Positions 22,605 to 34,949 are shown, numbered from the stretch's first letter. The stretch is DNA of 64,000 nt from Ilyonectria destructans (GCA_020740775.1 JAHEWK010000011.1:186001-250000); one strand, 5' to 3'. A program made the numbers and translations. The notes: generated by a model not told the origin, from the sequence alone.

Positions 22605-24438
22605 ATGGCGACGGTCTCCCTTTTCCCGGACAAGGAATTGGCGGGTGACGATGTCAGGAAGTCGGCCGAGTTTGGTGTCCACGAGGCTACTCAGCAACAC
22701 CAAACACGTCGTGGTCTATCCCCTCGCCATGTCCAGCTCATGACCATTGCGGGAGGTATTGGAGTCGGTCTGTTTGTGGGCGTAGGCACCGTTCTACGCG
22801 ACGCAGGGCCACTCCCACTCTTCATCGGCTACTTCATCTATGGTGTCTTCTTCATCTGGCCTACATGTCTGAACGTCGCTGAGATGGTGGCATGGCTTCC
22901 TGTCCGTGGTTCCATCTACGAGCTTGCGAATCGCTTCGTTGATCCTGCTCTCGGTTTCGCAATGGGCTGGACCTACTTTTTTGCCGGCACTATGCTCGTT
23001 TGCACAGAGTACTCAGCTGTCGCAACTGTCATGGAATATTGGAATACGTCTATCAATCCGGCCGTGTGGGTTGCCATGTCCATGGTCATCTGCTACTTTC
23101 TCAACATGGTTGCAGTCAAGTAAGTACATGCTCCCCGGGGCCATGATCCTCTCTGGTTTGATATCACTAACAGGTTGAAACAACAGGTGGTACGGTGAAA
23201 CAGAGTTCATCATGTCTTCAACAAAGGTACTCTTGCTCATCGGTTTGGTCATGGCAACTATCATTACGATGGCTGGTGGCAACCCACAAAACGACGCGTA
23301 CGGCTTCCGCAACTGGTCCAACGGCGATTTTATACACTCGTATTATGCCGATGGCGCTACTGGCATGTTTCTGAGCATCTGCATTTCCGTCCGGTACGCC
23401 GTCTTTACTATGCCTGGGCCCGACATGATCGCCCTCGCCGCTGGAGAGATCCGAAACCCTCGCAAGACCATTCCCAACGTGGCCAGGATGGTGCTGGCTC
23501 GCGTCTTTGGAATCTATCTGATCGGTGTCCTTGCAGTGGGAATTCTCTGTAACTCGCGAGACGCCCGGCTCTTGGGAGCCATTGCATCGGGGCAGTCTGG
23601 TGCAGCAGCATCACCTTGGGTAGTGGGCCTTCTCAATCTGGGGATCGAAGGCTTTCTCCCCGGCTTCATCAACTTCCTCATTCTACTTTCGGGGTTATCA
23701 TGTGGCAATGCCTTCCTCTACAGTTCAAGCAGAACGCTCTACTCCCTGGCCCAAGATGGACAAGCGCCAAAGATTTTCCTCAAGTGCACTAGAGCCGGCG
23801 TGCCATGGGTTGCAGTAACTACCATCACCGCCATCTCATGTCTTTCTTTTCTCGTGGCTTCAAACGGCTCCTACGTCGTCTTTAGCTGGTTCGTTGGACT
23901 GACGACGGTGTCCCTGTGTGCCAACTTCACGGCAAAAGCCTGGGTCTTCATTGGGTGGCGCCGAGCACTCAAAGCTCAGGGATACGCCCTCGTCGGAAAG
24001 AACAATATCAACCAACGTCCCTGGCTTTCCAAGCTGGTCCACTCCAAGCCACCGGCGAGTGAAATCACCGAGGACACCGTTATTTTCCCCTACATTGCTC
24101 CCTGTGGTACCTGGACACCTTATATGAACTTGTTTCTGGGTAGCACGGTGTGTATTTTTATCGGCTTCGATGTATTCTCTCCATTCTCATATCGTGGCTT
24201 GATTACAAACTACTTTGGGCTACTCTGGTTCTGCTTTATGTTTCTATTTTGGAAGGTATACAAGAAAACCAAGTTTGTCGTCGCAGCAAACGTGGACATT
24301 TACGCCGCAGGACGTAAGCAGGCGGTTGACGAAGAGTGCCGCCACTGGGAAGATGGGTCCTCCGCCGAGAGCGAGTACGAACAACTTAAGCGGGTTAATG
24401 TTTTCGTCCGTGGATGGAAGAAGTTTTGGGGAAACTGA
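22605..24438 (+). CDS. amino-acid permease (APC superfamily, fungal AAT/YAT type)
   Basis: Two exons (intron 23120-23186) encode 588 residues with about 12 helices. The N-terminal signature is HVQLMTIAGGIGVGLFVGVG, the substrate-binding GGxGxGLF region of helix 1. Further family features are the AEMVAWLPVRGSIYELANRF stretch after helix 2 and the helix-6 to loop-6 segment with AAGEIRNPRKTIP. LYSLAQDGQAPK comes before helix 9. It should import amino acids or related amines across the plasma membrane by proton symport. A cytosolic C-terminal tail of about 60 residues is present. It lies between the FAD oxidase and a Zn2Cys6 regulator, which suggests joint nitrogen-source use. Confidence 0.9.
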
Positions 24439-24820
24439 GCGAATTGTAGTACTAGACTGCTCATCTACTAGTATACCTAGGTCACTGTTTTCAGTGAATT
24501 CAATCGTATTTATCATATTTTCCCTCATCTACGCTTCACGGACATAATCGTCATAGATCGGGTTCAACCAGGATGCACCGATATCGGATAACCGGAAATA
24601 CTGTAATCGCGGCTATCTTTATCACCGACTCCTCCCACTGCCATTTAGCGACTGCTTATCTGTGAAGCTAAGGATTCCAGTGTGAGATTTTAGTGACTTA
24701 TTTCTCTCCAACTTCTTGCCCGTCCTCTCAATTACAAACCTGCTGTGTCCTCCCTCAAACACGCGACTGACTCCATCACGCCTTGTTTCGACAATTCCCA
24801 TCCTTGGCTTCACCAACACC
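24439..24820. other. intergenic; 5' region of the Zn2Cys6 regulator
   Basis: No separate gene is seen. The frame that holds the zinc cluster is open from 24771 but contains no ATG. Confidence 0.35.
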
Positions 24821-26869
24821 ATGCCATGCTCCACACCGTAAATCGCGCAACGGTTGTCTCCGTTGCAAAGCCAGGAGAGTGCGTCGATGCTCTAATCCAC
24901 TCTCCTTCCAGGGTCCCCTACCTTGGTCAATTGAAAGAAGGCTAACGCCTTCCTACAGGTCAAATGCGATCAAAGAACCCCGACATGCGCTCGTTGTGCG
25001 GATCGTGGCCTCCACTGCCCGGGTTATGTGCTAAACCTGCGATGGGCGCCACAAAACCAACTTCAGGCACAATCGTCTACCATTTCCGACGCTCATCATG
25101 ATCACCCAAGACCGGTCAATAGCGGCAGGGCTCAAAATCAAGCTGGTGCTTTAGATCCCAACTTGAATACCCACATGTCAACGGGGTCTTGGTATAGTGA
25201 TTCAACTCCGAGCCAAACACACGCATCTCCCACGTCGGAGCTACCCTATCCACTTGGCCACTGGAACTTTACGACGCCGTTAGACTCTTTCTTCACACAG
25301 CCCTCCTACAGCCCGTTCTTCGGAGAGCAGATGATATCTCTCCTTCCCACAACTCCTACAGCTTTCTCAGCCATGAGCAGCACGCCATTCGAAGATCTCA
25401 TATGGGATAACTTGCAGGAGCAACCACTCACCGAAACCGATCGCCAACAAGCTCATCAGGATCAAAATTGCAGTATGGAGCCCCCAGGTGTGCAAGTGAC
25501 GCGACCACTCGTCAACTTGGAAACAGAGCCGAGAGGAGAACCGTCTTTGGAAAGTACCTCTGCAGTTACTCGGTTCACTGAGATTGTTGATACCCCTTCC
25601 ATCCTATCGGACTATTTCTTCAAAGAGGTCATCTCACTTTATTCCGTGTGGGATGGTCAAATGAATTCGTTAAGAGTCCTCACTGCATCGATGTGGCAGT
25701 CGTCGGGGATCCTCTATCACACCATGCAAAGCATGGCGGCTGCGTGCTTAACTAGGACGTTTCCGGAAATGCACGCCGTTGCAACCAGAGAACGCCAGCT
25801 AGGTCTTCAATGTCTCAAGAGTGGTAAAGATGAAGATGAGGATAAGATGCTGGGAGCTATACTACTTGGTCACACAGCAAGCTGGGTCAACCCCCATGAT
25901 TTAGCACACGAGAACTTCGACAATGCGCTTGTCATGCTGCACACCTGGGCTTCCAACACTCGGGACCATTCTCGCCTCTCTTTCTTCGGTGGTGCATTTG
26001 ACTACTGGGCCATGCTTCTCTCTTTTGTGTCTGAGACGAGGCTAGATAGGAATTACCTGCGGCACTCCATCACTGAAGCTGGTCCTCCCAACGCTCATGA
26101 GTCGACCACACCACACTCATTCATTGGCACATCGGGAAAGATAGTTCAGATTCTCACCGATGTCGGCATGCTTATTTTCAAGCATCGGAAGAGAGTATCG
26201 GAGATCGACTTCTTCTGCGAGGAGGACCTGGACTATTTCCAGAACTCGATTCGGAAAGCCCGCCAGCTGGAGCGCCGCCTCCTGGCATTTAAACCGCTGA
26301 TCCCGACGAACATCTACGATCCCGGTGACCTAAATACTCGCCCTCTACACTTTGTCAAAATTGACGAGGCCCTTCATTGCACTGGCTTGCTACAGCTGTA
26401 CCGAGTTTTTCCAGATTTGCTCAACGATCGTTACCAGCCCTTGGACCGAAACACCCTGCTTCAGCCACAACCAACCTTGAAGAAACCATCTCAGGAAGAG
26501 AGGAGTATGTGGCTAACCAACCTAGGTCTATATATAGTCGAAATACTGCGAGACATCCCATTTGAGTCTCGAACGCGCTGCATGCAGCCATTCATGCTTG
26601 TAGCTGTCTCGTGTGAACTCCGCATGCCGTCGGATATCGTGCAAGGCTATCGTGAGGGAGGGAATGCATGCAATGCAATCGAGATGGCTCAGGCACGCGA
26701 CTTTTTGCGATCTCGAATGTCCGCCTATATGCATGCCTTTCCTCTCCGTAAGATTGAGAAGGTGTTTGAGCTCATTACACATATCTGGTCCGCTATGGAT
26801 AGGGAGGAGAAGGATGTCTACTGGCTGGATGTATGCAAACGAATGCGGCTGGGTACACTTATGGGATAA
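24821..26869 (+). CDS. Zn2Cys6 transcription factor (Fungal_trans_2-like), start codon unresolved
   Basis: Exon 2 (24959-26869) follows an intron at 24879-24958 and the two together encode a binuclear zinc cluster. Before the intron is HRKSRNGCLRCKARR and after it VKCDQRTPTCARCADRGLHC, giving all six cysteines with normal spacing. A linker rich in Ser, Pro and Gln follows, then a regulatory domain beginning near ILSDYFFKEVISLYSVWD and running to the C-terminus, about 640 residues in all. The zinc-cluster frame upstream has no ATG before a stop at 24768-24770. The ATG at 24821 is one base out of phase. Either an upstream exon is missing or a one-base change has broken the start. Nearby permease and oxidase genes are likely targets (inference). 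Confidence 0.75.
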
Positions 26870-27637
26870 CGAAATTGTTCCTGGGCATGCGGCACAGGCT
26901 ATCGCCACCGGATCAAAGGACATCGCTGCCGGCTTCAAGCCGGCCTTGGCAGCCGGGCAAGCGGGTTCGGCAGGAGGCCCGACCTCGGTTAGGGAATGCC
27001 ACCACTGCAAGTAGGTGGCCAGACTCTTAGCTAGATCTGCCTTCCTCACGTGTGTAACAATTGATCTGTGCTGAACGTTCCCTGTGTCCTAAGAATCGAC
27101 TTATGCCGCGTGACCTGAATTGCTTCAGAAATACACTTATGTATGCCTAAAGCTCCTATTTGTTAGATTGAATGGAAAGTCTTTTGGGTTTTTTTTAGCT
27201 TTACTCAATATTATCAGATAGATCAAATAGAAAGTATAAACCGGGACTTGGTCGTTTCCACCCGAATAGTCAAAAATTACTGGAATTGGTGTGCCGCCAT
27301 GATAAATTTGGGTCCAATTGGATCTTCTCGATGCTTTCATTTTATCATATGCGTCTGGATCTTACGATTGGTGCTATAGGTTTCCTTTCAACATACAACC
27401 GAGTACTGGATGTCGAGATTCTGACAGGACCTAGCTTTATGACTGACTCCAGGTAGGCTCTAAGCCAATATTGTAAGCTTACTCCTGGGTCATGATAAGA
27501 TCTCTGTCAGCATCACCCATTTTAGGAAAAGATCAGCCTCCGTCAGCAGCATTGAGCTCTTCATTTAAAGTGATGTTGCCCCGTAAGCAGATACCCCTCA
27601 CAGTCTCCTCTCTCCTCACACATTTGACAAGGTCAAC
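26870..27637. other. intergenic with a degenerate repeat
   Basis: About 27137-27340 reads on the minus strand as a 67-codon frame containing YLIYLIILSKAKKNPK. A similar stretch (YLIILSKAIEK) occurs on the plus strand near 11570-11610, so both are pieces of one repeat family of unknown type. A GC-rich inverted motif (GCCGGCTTCAAGCCGGC) sits near 26930. The remaining sequence shows nothing. Confidence 0.4.
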
Positions 27638-28464
27638 ATGAACGAAGACAAACAGAAGCCTGCGATTCTGCTCGTGCATGGGGCATGGCATCGGCCCGTC
27701 CATTACCGTTCTCTCATCGACGCACTCAACGCCAAAGGTTTCGCAGTTCTTGTCCCGCCTCTCGCCAGCTCCGGTTATGATGACTCCGTTGACGGAAAAA
27801 CGTACCACGACGATGTGAAGCGCATTCATGAGGTACTCTTGCCAGTCTTGGACTCTGGTAGAACTGTCATTGGTGTCGGCCATAGCTATGGTGGAGTGCC
27901 TCTCACTGCGGCGATTCAAGGCCACACTATTGCTGAGCGAACTGCTGAAGGTCTCAATGGAGGTATTACGTCGGCCATATATATCTCGCCAACGCCTATT
28001 TTCCAGAGGGGAATTTCCATGTATGAAGCTGGAGGTCATCAATGGACGACGAGTTGGTTTCATAATGTGTCTGTACGTTCAAATATCCTTGCCACTTATG
28101 CTTTTGACAGATACTCATTATGGTCTAGAATACGCACCTCCCTCTGATATCGGACAAGGCAAAGGATGCTTTCTACTCAGATATTGATCAACCTGCCAAG
28201 GACGAGGCCTGGGCGCATATCTGCCACCAGAGCAGAGCTCCATTCGAGGTCCCCATCGTTTGCACGCCCATAGAATTGAATATCCCCAAAACTTACATCG
28301 TTTGCGCAAACGACAAGATTTTTGCGAAGGAGGTGCAGCCTTTCACTGCCGAGAAATGGGGAGCCACGCCACTCGAGATTAAGTCAGGTCATAGTCCGTG
28401 GCTAGTGGATTCTCATAGAGACTGGCTAGTCGAGGTCATTGCTGAAGAAGCAGCCAAATTATAG
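27638..28464 (+). CDS. alpha/beta hydrolase (AB_hydrolase_6-like)
   Basis: Two exons (intron 28073-28128) encode 256 residues with the fold order of small alpha/beta hydrolases. AILLVHGAWHRPVHY carries the oxyanion loop, and GVGHSYGGVP contains the nucleophile Ser. A late ...IKSGHSPWLVD contains the catalytic His. It lacks a signal peptide and is probably cytosolic. Similar proteins are esterases of small aromatic or fatty substrates, but the sequence does not fix the substrate. The stop codon lies only 28 bp before the LTR-like repeat at 28493. Confidence 0.8.
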
Positions 28465-28492
28465 ATATTAGTAGATAGGGTCGGTATAAATC

Positions 28493-28566
28493 TGTCACAC
28501 TGAGTGGATAGGATTAGGATGATGATGATGAAAGCTCTTGATTTCCTATCTAATGAAGGGCTAGGC
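28493..28566 (+). repeat. LTR-start fragment, second copy of the left-edge repeat
   Basis: The first 22 bases, TGTCACACTGAGTGGATAGG plus AT, are identical to the minus-strand start at 179. About 50 more bases match with a few changes. Similarity fades after about 28566, so this is a truncated or strongly diverged copy. Confidence 0.6.
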
Positions 28567-29311
28567 TTTTTGCACGAAATGCAAGACAACACTATAAACA
28601 ACACCACTTAATTATCTAGTATCTCTCTATTGGACAGAGCTGCTGGAGGGCTTCATCGAGAGCTCGCTTGAAATTTTGGCACAGATACGTGGCTTGGAGA
28701 ATGTGGACCTGATCTATTCGAGGGGCCAGTTCAAGATATACTCCCGGATTTGTGTGGCTGCCCTGCAAATAATCCTGGGGCCGACAACGCCGCTTGGGAA
28801 CTCAACCGTACAGCCACCGAGCCCAAGGCATTTCGATTGTCAGTCCGTTGCAACGACGGATGCGGAGGGTGACTGTGACAATCAGCCACACTCGCCATGC
28901 TCGTCATGCTTCAGTCATGGCTTCATCGGGTGACATGGGGAACGATAGCGGGGTCAAAATCCTGCTTGCATTCCGCTTTGCATCAGCCCGACGAACTCTA
29001 AGATCCACCCATCAGATCACATATAACCGGTGCTGCCAGAATTAAAACGGCGAGGTTCGTTAGCGGCTATTCCTCGCTGAAGCCAAAATACAACTTCATC
29101 CTGTGCACGTGTCACCTGCCAAACTCATCGCCAGCGAGAGACGTCCTCTTACTCTAAGCAATGCCTGTGAAGGCGACTATTCGATAAGGGAGGAGAGGGT
29201 TTTCATCCTCAAACTTCGAGTGATCACTCCTATTCCTCTCAACTCGCCTCCCCTGCAATTTTTGGATGAGAAGCTTGACATTCACCTTCTTCAGCTTCGG
29301 CGAGGTCCCCA
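28567..29311. other. intergenic, 5' region of the potassium channel
   Basis: No supported gene. It may hold the remainder of a diverged LTR, but no CA end or target duplication could be placed. Confidence 0.35.
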
Positions 29312-31672
29312 ATGGGACGAGACAAGATGCCCGCTCTGGACGATGCAGATTTGGGTAAAAGCATCGATCCAGTAGCCCAAGTCTTCGAAAGCTGTGCCTC
29401 TCGCGAGAAGTGGTTTCAAAATGACGATGCGCATCTAGAACCCAGGTAAGCCACAAGGAACATGAACACTCATTCTCAGGAGGATGCCTCAGCCGTTAAA
29501 CTAGCGCTAACACGATGCCCCTTCGCCGTATCGCAGCCGTCGGTGGTTCCTCTCATTGGCATTCCCCATGATCGCAGGGACTCTCGGCCCTGTGGCTTCA
29601 GCGTTTAGTGTATGTGCACTAGCTCAGCCCTGGCGACAGCATCTTGTTCCCGGGGCAAATGTCCAGGAAGCCCCTTTCGTCGCCAACCCGTCTTGGTATG
29701 CCATCACAGAATTACTCCGACCAATGCCGAGGCCGTCTCTTCTCTGATATATGCTACTATAGGTTAACGATAGTCAATGCCATCCAGCTTGCTGTCGCCA
29801 TCACCTCGAACTTGTTTCTACTCCTCAACATGGCAAGAAGAGTCCGCTTTAGTCTTGCACAACCCATCACAATAGTCGGATGGTACTACGCAAAAACTCC
29901 ATGCAATGAGGGTATGCTCTTAACATGAGATTAACAGGTACATCTCAGCTATATGCCGCACCGCTCTGAGCGCTACTGCCGCTGGACCGCTCCTCACAGA
30001 CATCAAGTTCCCCGAAAACGAACTCATCTGGTCCCAAGCATTTTACTATGGCATATGGGCGGCCATCCTCTACTTCTTCGATGCTTCTCTCATGGCCGTG
30101 ACGTTCTGGGGTGCTTCATCCGGTTACTGTGGGAACGACTTTATGCTAACCTCCAGTCATCGCACTCTAATGTTGCAGACCATCACGTTCCTTATGTACC
30201 TCCTCCTTGGAGCCCGTGTTTTCTCCATAGTCGAAGACTGGAACTACCTCGATGCCGTGTACTGGGCAGATGTTACTCTCCTCACAGTCGGCTTTGGCGA
30301 CTACGCCCCTACAACTACCCTTGGAAGAGCTCTCCTTATCCCATACGTCCTCTTTGGTATTATCAGTCTTGGCTTGATCATCGACTCAATTAGGAGCCTA
30401 ATCCTTGAGCGTGGAGGACGCCGCTTCGCGGTCCGGATGGAGGAGAAGACGCGACGTAGGATAATCCGGACCATGACACGCAGGGGTGATGATGAAATCC
30501 TTAAGCCCATTCGCAGAGAGTCCAAAGTCTCTCGCCCACAATCAGACACGATCCCAGTAACCGAGTTTGAACGCCGCAGGGCCGAGTTTGCTCTAATGCG
30601 AAAGATACAAGACCAATCTTTATCTCGCAGAAGATGGATGGCTATGGCCGCCTCTACTAGCTCATGGGTCGTTCTATGGCTAGTGGGCGCGGTTATCTTT
30701 AAGAAGTTTGAGAAGCCCTATCAGAACTGGTCCTACTTTGACTCTTTCTATTTCTGCTTCGAGGCCTGGACTACCATCGGATATGGTGATCTCTCCCCTA
30801 TATCCAATGGAGGCAAATCTTTCTTTGTGATTTGGTCCCTTTTAGCCTTGCCCACTATGACGATGCTTGTCTCACATGCCAGTGATACTATTGTCAAGTT
30901 CATCCGATATAGTACCATTCAATTAGGAAATGTCACGATCCTGCCGGGCGACGAAGGCTATATCAGAAATATAAAGCACATCATCAGCAACATTACATTT
31001 GGTTGGGTCTTCCCAGGCAATCTGGACTCTGCATCTCCAGATCTGGCAGTGTCCCCAAAGAGCGCCGATCAACGATTGGACGAGAACATGACCGAGCCCG
31101 ACGGACAAACTCTCCAGGACGATAACAGAGGCGGGCCCAGTACCTCAGTTGTCGATCGAAGGGTTTCGCAGAGCCGTCGCCAACAATGCACTCGCACACC
31201 GTCCCGACGCTCGCTCTCCTGCCTCCGCAATCCCAACGATGAGCTTCCCACAGGCACCAACTTCCACTTTCTCCTTATCTCCGAAATTCAGGTCATCGCC
31301 ACCCACCTCAAAGAATCCAAACCCCATCGCTACACTTTCGACCAATGGGCCTGGTATCTCAAGCTCATCGGAGAAGATGAACACAACGCACAGACACACT
31401 GCAAGGCCAAGCCAAAGGAAAATCGCCGGAATCCTAACGATGAGTACTCAGATAAGGAGCTGACGTGGTCGTGGGTCGGGAATCGAAATCCTTTAATAGG
31501 TAGCCAGGAGGAGAGTGAGTGGATTTTTAACAGGCTAATGGATAGACTCCAGCAGTCGTTATTGTCAGAGATGAGGCGGCAGCTGGGTAGCGGTGCCAGG
31601 AGGGCGTATCAGGAGGCGCCGGAGGTTTATAATTTGGATCGAGATGGTAGCGTTGAGAAGAAAAAAGGATAA
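29312..31672 (+). CDS. TOK-type two-pore outward-rectifier K+ channel
   Basis: Four exons (introns 29446-29536, 29696-29762 and 29883-29937) encode 715 residues. The fungal TOK layout (8 helices, 2 pores) is visible: several N-terminal helices, then pore 1 TLLTVGFGDYAP at about residue 250 and pore 2 AWTTIGYGDLSP at about residue 415. Both contain the K+ selectivity signature GFG or GYG followed by Asp. The segment between the pores is basic and contains many Arg/Lys residues. The C-terminal tail after about residue 470 is long and hydrophilic. Such channels carry K+ out of the cell across the plasma membrane. The protein is similar in length to yeast Tok1 (691 residues). The gene is isolated and intact. 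Confidence 0.93.
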
Positions 31673-33426
31673 TGGCTGTGCATTGGCAACTTGACCATTC
31701 ACACATGCGACGAGGTGAAGGACTGTTTCACAATCTTGTTTACTTGGTGCGTGAATAGGATGAGATTGAATACGGTCAAACGGGAAGAGTTGTGCTATTT
31801 CAATAACCCCTTATTGCTACCCGTTGGTATAAATGTATGGTCGGGCTACGAGGCCAGCAAGCTATTGCTACTCTCGATAGCCGCTGGGGAAGCCGGTGGC
31901 TGGCTGGCCGGCAGAGCGAGGTGCAGTGGTACTCCCTACGGCTCGAGATTATTAAAGAGATTCGCCGTATGGCGCAGGCTCAGCGTATAAGCGAGGAGGC
32001 TGCAATGTATGCTATAAGCCTGCAGCTGCAGCAGATAGGCTACTCAATTGACCAGCTCTGCAAGTTCCTCCGAGCTAATAGAAAGACCCAGCTAACTATA
32101 CGGAAGAAAAAGAAATAAAAAAAGGGGTTGGCAGTATCTATAGGGTTTATAAGTAATTCATAATCTACAATCTCTATCTTCCTCTTGTGGGCTGTGAATA
32201 ATACCTCTTCTATCCGCAGGCCGCCTCGGGCTAGGCAAGCAGTTTGCGGCCCTCCGGGCTGTCTGATGGATCCGGAATCGGGGGGCCCTGCTCGATAGCT
32301 CCAAGCAGGTTCCCGGTTATTGCGCAAAGATAGAGACCCTCGATTACGTAGAAATTGCATTACGCCGTTCAGGCCGGGCGACTGTGGAGAGGGGGGTAAT
32401 ATTCGAAGTTGCTGAGGCCACGGACGTGATTTGGCAGTGTTGTGGCGCTAAGCCGCTGAATCAGCCACCAAGAGGCCGCCGTGGATATCCTATTGGATTA
32501 TGTCAAGCGGCCAGTGGATTGAGTGGAGTGACTTTCAACCCTGGCAGCAACTCAGCCATCCTCATCTTACCCATCGCTCCAAGCAGTAATCGCTGAAGCA
32601 TTATGCCGGCGAATGTTGGTTGACCCCTGCCGCGAATATTACTGAGGGCTTTTGTGCTGAGCTGTCAGTGGTGATAATAGTTTATATGCCGCATCGCTCT
32701 GTGAAGGCGCAGCAGCAGCTCGTGCCGAATTGCCGGCTAAAGCGCTGTGTCGAAAGATTTGCCGCATCAACCGGCAACTGTGTTCCGAAATAGAGTTTAG
32801 AATCGTCACATAGGTACAGGCGGCGCTTAACCAAAGATTCCAAATAGGTTAAAGTTTGGGGGATTTCGCTTCTCCCTGTAGACTGCGGAAATAGCATGCT
32901 TCATTATAAGCTTGTTTACCGCTATGGTAATGGTAGATGTGGGCGCTTAGTTACTGATTGATCTATATAAGAAACCTGATTGTTTGTAAGTTGGAAAGAA
33001 TAAATAGCGGACTCAAACCTATAAAAGTAGTTGATGCATGAGCTAATAATGATCATATGCGACTCGCACATTATTCCGTGCGATCCGGTCTCCCGCATGA
33101 AACCCTTGTATATATACCTAAGCTAACGGCCAACAACCAACAACTAAGTCCACCAACTTTCATCATCCTTCCCACGTCCCAAATTTGTCGGCTAAAATTA
33201 CGAATGCGTGAGAGTTCCGAGCAACGAGTAAGCCTTAATCGCGAAGACCTCCAGATATAAAAGGCACGCTTTATCCGCTCAGTGGATAAATTCCTCATCA
33301 GCTCTTCACCTCGTGTCCTCTTTCTACTCTCTTCCCTTCAATCTTGACTATGGGAGATACCAAGCTCCTATTGCTTGTATTGCTCTTAGATCTTGGCGCC
33401 ATTGTTATTCGCATATCATCAGGAAG
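31673..33426. other. intergenic, partly transposon debris
   Basis: The ORF at 31837-32118 (separate entry) and GC-rich sequence at 32120-32420 look like remains of a mobile element. The minus strand at 32180-32350 reads LARGGLRIEEVLFTAHKRK among stops. From 32600 to 33400 nothing is recognised. Confidence 0.4.
31837..32118 (+). pseudogene. small ORF, probable transposon-associated fragment
   Basis: This is a 93-codon frame with a charged helical core (RLEIIKEIRRMAQAQRISEE and YSIDQLCKFLR) ending in a lysine run. It resembles a short sequence type that I remember as repeated in fungal genomes next to transposons, but I cannot name the element. Upstream coding sequence is absent, so it is more likely a C-terminal remnant than a complete gene. 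Confidence 0.3.
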
Positions 33427-33886
33427 ATGGTTAACCCAAGCAAAGCTCTCGCTGCTTGCCTCGCATTTGGTCTTGTTGACCCGAGTGCTGCAATCTACGA
33501 CAAGCCAGGTCAGCGCGTAGGCTACCATCCTGGCTGCTGAGGCAGGTCTCTACATCTACAAGGAGATCTCTGACATGATTAAGAGCAAGTCAAACGATAA
33601 CTCTTGCTCTATGACCATCGGCACGGAGTGGAACGGATATATGGTTGAGGGCTATGCGTACTTGGCCACTACCAGTGGCCACAATTGCAAGACTACCGCC
33701 GAGACAAAGACTATTCTGGCCGCAGTCAAGGAGTGCGCCAACTTTCAGCATAAACATGGTGCCATCAGTGGCTGTTGCAAGTTGTCTCACGGGGGAACTT
33801 GGACAGGCCATCTGCGTCTCACTTCTCAGCCATCTAAGTATCCAGCACATGCAGTCGATTGTTGCGGAGCCATTAGGTTATGTTGA
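33427..33886 (+). CDS. small cysteine-rich secreted protein, frame interrupted or with a 37-nt intron
   Basis: The ATG at 33427 opens a short frame with a weak signal-like N-terminus (ALAACLAFGLVDPSAA) that meets TGA at 33538. A second frame, one base on, continues to a stop at 33884 and has eight cysteines in about 110 residues, including two CC pairs. The frames join if a 37-nt intron (33509-33545, GTCAGC...GCAG) is removed, which is shorter than usual. A single-base insertion is the other explanation. Segments such as TWTGHLRLTSQPSKYPAHAV resemble a family of small fungal secreted proteins of unknown function. It could be an effector-type protein (inference only). Confidence 0.5.
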
Positions 33887-34949
33887 TGTGGCGAGAGATG
33901 ATTTCGTCGGGTTTACTTTCATTATGTATGCTTGTGGTCTGTGATGTGGAGGGTTGCTTGCAGATGATGCTCATATCAGGTCATTTATTTGATAGCTTCC
34001 GAGGCACTTAACCTACCTCTACTACACTCCTTTCTACTTTGTTTTATATTAGGTCGATAGTGTCGCTCAAGTCTTTAAATCAAATATGGATTGCGAAATA
34101 TCGTGTACAGGGTCCCACTCGCTTCAATTTCCAGTGTACTCTGTAGTAATGCGAAATTCGGTCTGTTCCGAATACAGCTTCGGGCCGCGCTCTCCCTGTA
34201 AATCTCTGGGTCCCTCCATCAAAATTCATAGATTAGCATCATGTGACAACCAGCAACCAACATGACAACCAACAGACCCCGGCTCCTTCTTCGGGGCAGA
34301 CTTGGAGACTGCCTGGGACGATGCCTCGGCATCGTCCCATGTTCGAGAACTCTATGCCTTGGCCTACAACGAGCGGGGTCGAAGATGGCGACGCTGACCA
34401 CTCAACATGGCTGGATTAGCTTGTCAACCAAGAATTATGCATGATTGCCGATATCGGTTATCTGGAGCTACAGCACCCCCCCAAACTTCATTTGTGGCGT
34501 TTCCTATATGAACCCCTGGCACGGTCATCGGCAAGTAAGCTCGGGATTTAGAGTAGGGTAGTGTGGAGTGATTAGTGCAAGGCGGCGGGCCAAAGGAGTC
34601 GAGATGTCAGGGATCTCCTGATTCAATGATCTTATGGGGCCAATCTGGGGTAAAAGAGGGGACCTTCTTGGCGTGGCGTCCTCCAGGACCTCGGACTGCG
34701 GGGTTGGATGAGGCGCCGAGGGATGGCTATAATTGGCTCTTACTATGACAACATGAGTGTTGTACTTTGTATCAAGTCCAGAATCTGGGAACATATAACC
34801 TGGAGTCATGTTGAAAATCCCACCTGCCTCCTCATTACCTTCACTCCGACTTCTGAGGACAGCAGCAGACCTCCGTACTTGTTTCTAATCGCCAGACGAA
34901 CATCGCAACTATTGCCCGAAAGAGCGGACCATCCGGCCTCGACTACACA
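33887..34949. other. intergenic; 5' region of the MFS transporter
   Basis: No supported gene. The transporter frame extends upstream from 34950 to about 34708, but the extension has no conserved sequence and is not used as the start. Confidence 0.4.

Noticed and set aside
34708..34949. Upstream extension of the DAL5-type transporter frame
   Set aside because: The extension has no conserved sequence. The ATG at 34950 plus three introns gives a normal family length.
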